34,276 nt of DNA from an uncultured Mycoplasmatota bacterium (GTDB taxonomy: Bacteria; Bacillota_I; Bacilli_A; RF39; UBA660), in the NCBI GenBank assembly GCA_900549285.1, contig URNW01000014.1:1-34276 (forward strand). The letters run 5' to 3'. Under the pieces are notes generated by a model, which was not told the DNA's origin, did no database searches, and saw only the letters and a program-made list of their open reading frames with translations. How positions within the stretch are numbered: the stretch's first letter is position 1; every line of letters begins with the position of its first letter. Below, piece after piece: positions 30,425-34,276 of the stretch. The position numbers and the translations under genes were made by a program.

Positions 30425-32396
30425 AGTAGCTTTAATTGGGACACCTAATGTAGGGAAGTCTACTATTTATAATACTCTTACTCATAATCATGAGCATACT
30501 GGAAATTGGGCAGGTAAAACTGTTGGAGTTAGTAGTGGAGAGTGTGTTTATGAAGGAATTACTTATACTTTTTATGATTTGCCAGGAACTTATTCTTTAA
30601 TTAGTAAATCAAAAGAAGAAGTAGTGGCAACAGATTTTATTGTTTTTTCAAATTTTGATGTAGCTGTGGTAGTATGTGATGCGACTAGTTTAGAAAAAGG
30701 AATTCATTTAGTATTACAAACAAAGGAAATATGTAAGAATGTAGTTGTTTGTGTTAATTTAATTGATGAAGCTAAAAAGAAAAATATCGAAATTGATTAT
30801 AAATTATTAGAAGAAAGACTTGGAAGTCATGTAGTTCCTATTAGTGCAAGAAATAATATAGGATTAGATCGGTTGCTTCAAGCTATTCGAGATGCAAAAG
30901 GTAGAGATTATTTAGATATTGATTATGGGGTTTTAGATGAATATATTAATCAATTATTACCTATGATTGAAACGGAACAGTATAATCCTAAATGGATTGC
31001 TTTAAAAGTGTTAGAAAATAATCAGTATTATCAAGAAAAGTTTCAAAAATTGGGAATTTTAAAAGATACAGAAAGTTATACTTTAGAATTGGATGTTAAT
31101 TTGGAAATTGTTTTGAAAATTGCTAAAAAAACGAAAGAGTTACTTAAAAATGTCGTTATCTATCATGATGTTGGTTATGATGCTAAAGAAAGAAAAATTG
31201 ATAAAATTTTGACTAGTAAAATATGGGGTATTCCTATTATGCTTGCTATTTTATTTGTTTGCTTTTATATTACTATTGTGGGAGCAAACTATCCATCTAG
31301 TCTTATGTTTCAATTTTTCTCTTCCTTAGAAAGTCCGATTACTCAATTTTTAAATTTTATTCATTTACCACAAGTTGTTACTGATTTATTAGTAACGGGA
31401 GTTTATAAAACTTTATATTGGGTTGTTTCTGTTATGCTACCACCTATGCTTATTTTCTTTCCTTTATTTACTTTTTTAGAAGATTTAGGGGTTTTACCAA
31501 GAATTGCTTTTAATATGGATCGAGCTTTTAGCAAGTGTAGGGCATGTGGGAAACAAGCTCTTACCATGTGTATGGGAATTGGTTGTAATGCAGTTGGAGT
31601 AACAGGAGCAAGAATTATTGATTCAAAAAGAGAGAGAATTATTGCTATTATTACAAATATTTTTATGCCATGTAATGGAAAATTTCCAACTTTAATTTCG
31701 ATTATTACTATTTTCTTTGTTGGATTAAATCAAAAATGGGGATCTTTATTATGTGCATTTATTTTAACAGGATTTTTATTTTTAGGGATTATTTTAACTT
31801 TCTTAGTAAGTTTCATTTTATCTAAGACAGTATTAAAAGGGGAACCTTCAAGTTTTGCTTTAGAACTTCCTCCTTACCGAATGCCTAAAATTATAGATAC
31901 TATTATGTATAGTATTAAAAATCGTGCTATATTTGTGTTAGGACGGGCTGTTAAAGTAGCAATTCCAGCTGGGGTTCTTATTTGGATTATTGCGAATGTA
32001 ACAATTCAAGGAGTTCCTATTTTAAACTATCTTATTTCTCTTTTAAATCCTATTGGTATTCTTTTGGGGTTAGATGGAGTTATTTTACTTGCTTTAATAT
32101 TAGGGTTTCCTGCAAATGAAATTGTTCTTCCTATTATGCTTATGTGTTATTTAAATACTAATACTTTAATTGAAATGGATAATTTAAATGTGTTGAGTGA
32201 TATTTTTGTTAGTAATGGTTGGACTATTAAAACTGCTTTATGTTTTATTGTTTTATTTTTGTATCGTTTTCCTTGTTCAACAACTCTTCTTACTATTCAT
32301 AAAGAAACAGGAAGTAAACTTTATACTTTATTAAGTGTTATTATTCCTCTTAGTATTGGAATTATCCTTTGTTTGTTTATTCATTTTATGTTTTGA
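30411..32396 (+). CDS. feoB: Ferrous iron transporter FeoB
   Basis: 661 residues, full length. The N-terminal G domain has G1 GTPNVGKST (9-17), the switch motif NWAGKTV, G3 DLPGTYS, G4 NLID and G5 SARN. A helical insertion domain follows, then the membrane part with two Gate repeats and the central FeoB core. The cysteines in CRACGKQALTMCMGIGCNAVG (about 376-396) line the proposed Fe(II) path. It brings ferrous iron into the cytosol, fitting an anaerobic gut setting. A strong terminator follows. Confidence 0.97.
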   Translation: MKNIKVALIGTPNVGKSTIYNTLTHNHEHTGNWAGKTVGVSSGECVYEGITYTFYDLPGTYSLISKSKEEVVATDFIVFSNFDVAVVVCDATSLEKGIHLVLQTKEICKNVVVCVNLIDEAKKKNIEIDYKLLEERLGSHVVPISARNNIGLDRLLQAIRDAKGRDYLDIDYGVLDEYINQLLPMIETEQYNPKWIALKVLENNQYYQEKFQKLGILKDTESYTLELDVNLEIVLKIAKKTKELLKNVVIYHDVGYDAKERKIDKILTSKIWGIPIMLAILFVCFYITIVGANYPSSLMFQFFSSLESPITQFLNFIHLPQVVTDLLVTGVYKTLYWVVSVMLPPMLIFFPLFTFLEDLGVLPRIAFNMDRAFSKCRACGKQALTMCMGIGCNAVGVTGARIIDSKRERIIAIITNIFMPCNGKFPTLISIITIFFVGLNQKWGSLLCAFILTGFLFLGIILTFLVSFILSKTVLKGEPSSFALELPPYRMPKIIDTIMYSIKNRAIFVLGRAVKVAIPAGVLIWIIANVTIQGVPILNYLISLLNPIGILLGLDGVILLALILGFPANEIVLPIMLMCYLNTNTLIEMDNLNVLSDIFVSNGWTIKTALCFIVLFLYRFPCSTTLLTIHKETGSKLYTLLSVIIPLSIGIILCLFIHFMF

Positions 32397-32429
32397 GTAT
32401 GGTAATAAAGAAAACTTATCCAATTTGTT

Positions 32430-32460
32430 TACACTCTAATTTATATTAGAGTGTATTTTT
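32430..32460 (+). terminator. Terminator of the feoAB operon
   Basis: TACACTCTAAT (32430-32440), a 4-base loop and ATTAGAGTGTA (32445-32455): a perfect 11-bp stem followed by five T. Confidence 0.92.
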
Positions 32461-32495
32461 AATTAAAATGTATTATAATAATATTGTGATTTATT

Positions 32496-33074
32496 ATGTT
32501 TGATGCAATTGATACTTTTATAGATACAACTTTACAAGGAATGGGAATATGGGGACCTATCGTTGGATGCTTTTTTATTTTAATTGAATCCATGGTACCA
32601 ATTTTACCTCTTTTTGTCTTTATTACCTTAAACTTTTTAGCTTTTGGTTCGATTTTAGGATTTGTTATTTCTTGGATATTTACTTGTATTGGCTGTTTTA
32701 TTTCTTTTTTATTATTTAGATGTAAAGTTCAAATTTGGTTATTTAGGAGAATAAAAAAAGAAGGTCTTATTAGCGAGAAAACAATTGATATGGTTACTAA
32801 TTTGAAGTTTGAGCAGTTAACAACAATTATTGCTATTCCTTTTACACCAGCTTTTTTAGTGAATATAGCTGCAGGACTATCAAAGATGAGTTATAAAAAA
32901 TATATAGGTGCTTTATTAATTGGTAAAATATTTTTGGTTTATTTCTGGGGGTTTGTTGGGGTAAGTTTACTTGAAAGTATTAAAAATCCTATTTATTTAG
33001 TTCAAGTAGGAATATTACTATTGATTGCTTATATTCTTAGTAAAATAGTAAGTAAAAAATTTAAGATAGAATAG
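32496..33074 (+). CDS. VTT-domain membrane protein (DedA/TVP38/TMEM64-like)
   Basis: 192 residues. The re-entrant E-x-x-x-P-x-x-P motif (ILIESMVPILPLF, about 26-38) and the later FTPAFLVNIAAGLSKMSYKKYI (about 127-148, family R/TPxxPxxxxNxxxGxxxxxxxxF) mark the VTT superfamily. These proteins are linked to lipid scrambling or undecaprenyl-phosphate recycling. There are about five membrane helices. Which subfamily, DedA or TMEM64, is uncertain. A TATAAT (32474-32479) lies upstream; the ribosome site is weak. Ten bases separate it from rmuC, so the two are probably co-transcribed. Confidence 0.85.
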   Translation: MFDAIDTFIDTTLQGMGIWGPIVGCFFILIESMVPILPLFVFITLNFLAFGSILGFVISWIFTCIGCFISFLLFRCKVQIWLFRRIKKEGLISEKTIDMVTNLKFEQLTTIIAIPFTPAFLVNIAAGLSKMSYKKYIGALLIGKIFLVYFWGFVGVSLLESIKNPIYLVQVGILLLIAYILSKIVSKKFKIE

Positions 33075-33084
33075 AGGTTTATTT

Positions 33085-34173
33085 ATGGAATATGTTATTA
33101 TTGGGTTATTGGTTGCGATTCTTTTGTTATTGATTATCAATTTGTTTAAGAAAAATAATAATTTGGAGTTAATGGATCGAATGAGTAAATTAGAACTTTC
33201 TTTAGTAAAAGAGATTGGCGAATTTAAAGTTAATTTTGCTAGTGATCTTAGAAAAGATTTTGATTCTTTAGATGAGAAAGTAGAGCGGAAACTTATTGAA
33301 ATTAATAATCGTGTAACAGAAAGATTAGATCAAAGTTTAGAGAAGACAAATAAGACTTTTGCTAATGTTTTGGAAAGATTATCAAAAATTGATGAAGCTC
33401 AAAAGAAAATTGATGGATTAGGACAAGATATTATTTCCCTTCAAAGTATTTTAACTGATAAAAAAACCAGAGGTATTTTTGGAGAAGTAAATTTACAATT
33501 TATTTTAGAAAATGCTTTTGGGGGTATTCATACTGGAGTTTATGATTTACAACATAAAATGAGTAATGGATCTATTGCAGATGCTATATTATATGCTCCA
33601 GCTCCACTTGGAACTATTGCGATTGATTCTAAATTTCCTTTAGAAAATTATGAGAGAATGACAAATAAAAATCTTAGTAAAGAAGAGCGATTAGTTGCCG
33701 AAAGACAATTTAAGATTGATTTTAAAAAACATATTGATGCAATAGCAAGTAAATATATTATACCTGGTGAAACTAGTAATGAAGCCATCCTTTTTTTACC
33801 AGCAGAAGCGATATTTGCGGAAGTAAATGCTTATCATAATGATATTCTAAATTATGCTTATTCTAAAAAGATATGGATTACTAGTCCAACAACTTTAATG
33901 AGTACTTTAACAGTTATTGAAATGATTCTAAAGAATATGGAAAGAGATAAGTATGCAAAGATTATTCATGATGAATTAAATAAATTATCTGTTGAATTTG
34001 CTAGATATAAAGAAAGATGGGATAAATTAGCTCGTAATATTAATACCGTTAGTAAAAGTGTGGAAGAACTTAATACAACTAGTGATAAAATTACTAAAAG
34101 ATTTGATTCTATTAATCGGGTTGAAGTGGATAAGTTAAAAAATGACGAGCATGATTTATTAGTTCATGAATAA
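33085..34173 (+). CDS. rmuC: RmuC family DNA recombination protein
   Basis: 362 residues. An N-terminal membrane helix (about 4-20) is followed by a coiled coil (about 28-125). The RmuC nuclease-like domain (about 130-325) is recognisable by RGIFGEVNLQFILE, ADAILYAP, IAIDSKFPLENYERM and FLPAEAIFAE. The D-S-K strand fits a PD-(D/E)xK core. RmuC limits recombination at inverted repeats and has been linked to phage defence in some bacteria, but it is widespread and housekeeping-like here. AGAGG precedes the ATG. Confidence 0.95.
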   Translation: MEYVIIGLLVAILLLLIINLFKKNNNLELMDRMSKLELSLVKEIGEFKVNFASDLRKDFDSLDEKVERKLIEINNRVTERLDQSLEKTNKTFANVLERLSKIDEAQKKIDGLGQDIISLQSILTDKKTRGIFGEVNLQFILENAFGGIHTGVYDLQHKMSNGSIADAILYAPAPLGTIAIDSKFPLENYERMTNKNLSKEERLVAERQFKIDFKKHIDAIASKYIIPGETSNEAILFLPAEAIFAEVNAYHNDILNYAYSKKIWITSPTTLMSTLTVIEMILKNMERDKYAKIIHDELNKLSVEFARYKERWDKLARNINTVSKSVEELNTTSDKITKRFDSINRVEVDKLKNDEHDLLVHE

Positions 34174-34183
34174 GTGATGTTTC

Positions 34184-34209
34184 AAGAGTGATAAAAGTCA
34201 TTCTTTTTT
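34184..34209 (+). terminator. Terminator after rmuC
   Basis: AAGAGTGA (34184-34191), a 6-base loop and TCATTCTT (34198-34205; one G-T wobble), then a T run. Confidence 0.85.
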
Positions 34210-34234
34210 CTTTTTAAAAAGGTAATTCCAAGGT

Positions 34235-34271
34235 TTGACAAAATACGACATAGAAGTATGTTAAGATACTT
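34235..34271 (+). promoter_or_regulatory. Promoter with overlapping inverted repeat at the window edge
   Basis: A consensus -35 TTGACA (34235-34240), a 16-bp spacer and TATGTT (34257-34262). AAGTAT (34254-34259) and ATACTT (34266-34271) form an inverted repeat across the -10. This suggests an operator for the next gene, which lies outside the window. Confidence 0.55.
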
Positions 34272-34276
34272 TTATT

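Noticed and set aside
1..34276. CRISPR array, insertion sequence, prophage or defence island
   Set aside because: No regularly spaced repeats, transposase, integrase, phage structural genes or nuclease-toxin pairs are visible. The lone methyltransferase has no DNA-methylase catalytic motif, and RmuC alone does not make a defence system.
1..34276. Alternative genetic code with TGA as tryptophan
   Set aside because: Genes at 13912-15987, 20155-20400 and 30411-32396 end cleanly at TGA, and tryptophan positions I checked use TGG.

Overview
The window reads as chromosomal DNA from a low-GC, monoderm Bacillota lineage. The likely relatives are uncultivated gut Bacilli of the RF39/Erysipelotrichia type; this placement is inference from gene content. 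Coding density is high, codons are strongly A/T-biased, Shine-Dalgarno sites are AGGAGG- or AGGTGA-like, and rho-independent hairpins follow many genes. TGA ends several genes (15985-15987, 20398-20400, 32394-32396), so this is the standard bacterial code and not the Mycoplasma code. Typical monoderm genes are a LtaS-type lipoteichoic acid synthase, CdaA/CdaR, a CBS-containing family II pyrophosphatase and CotJ proteins.

Layout. 1-300 is the tail of a surface protein. 384-1700 encodes a membrane protein with a proline-rich inner tail and an Ig-like outer domain. 1764-3801 is an OmpR-type response regulator and its histidine kinase. 3802-4227 holds no protein gene but carries two tandem, diverged copies of a ~195-bp unit. 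Each copy has its own promoter and terminator, and I interpret them as two paralogous small RNAs. 4228-8075 holds the pyrophosphatase, a short-chain dehydrogenase, a zinc-ribbon membrane protein, a UPF0316/DUF2179 protein and a CmpB-like membrane protein. 10865-8072 (minus) is a compact operon: alpha/beta-hydrolase, condensation-fold acyltransferase and DUF6320-type membrane protein. 11043-13739 looks accessory: an orphan gene, a methyltransferase and decayed sequence beside a tRNA-Gly(GCC) on the minus strand.

13912-17326 is an envelope cluster: LtaS family, an anchored partner, and a membrane protein with an extremely lysine-rich tail. 17437-18421 encodes a CotJA-CotJB fusion and the manganese catalase CotJC. 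18510-22656 carries a coiled-coil protein, a small DUF1292-like protein, and the c-di-AMP synthase CdaA with its regulator CdaR. ObgE follows. 24508-29240 is a compact Tad/Flp pilus locus (Flp pilin, TadE-like, TadG-like, TadZ, CpaF, TadB, TadC) with a divergent DUF192 gene. 29700-32396 holds a DtxR/MntR-family regulator divergent from feoAB, with an 18-bp palindrome between them. The window ends with a VTT/TMEM64-like membrane protein and RmuC.

Most of the region serves the cell surface (LTA polymerisation, a pilus, surface proteins, a sensor kinase) or metal and stress handling (Feo, Mn catalase). The most novel-looking element is the tandem small-RNA pair next to the two-component system. 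Its copies share a promoter-proximal box at identical spacing, a 26-nt identical core, and terminators differing by one compensatory base pair.
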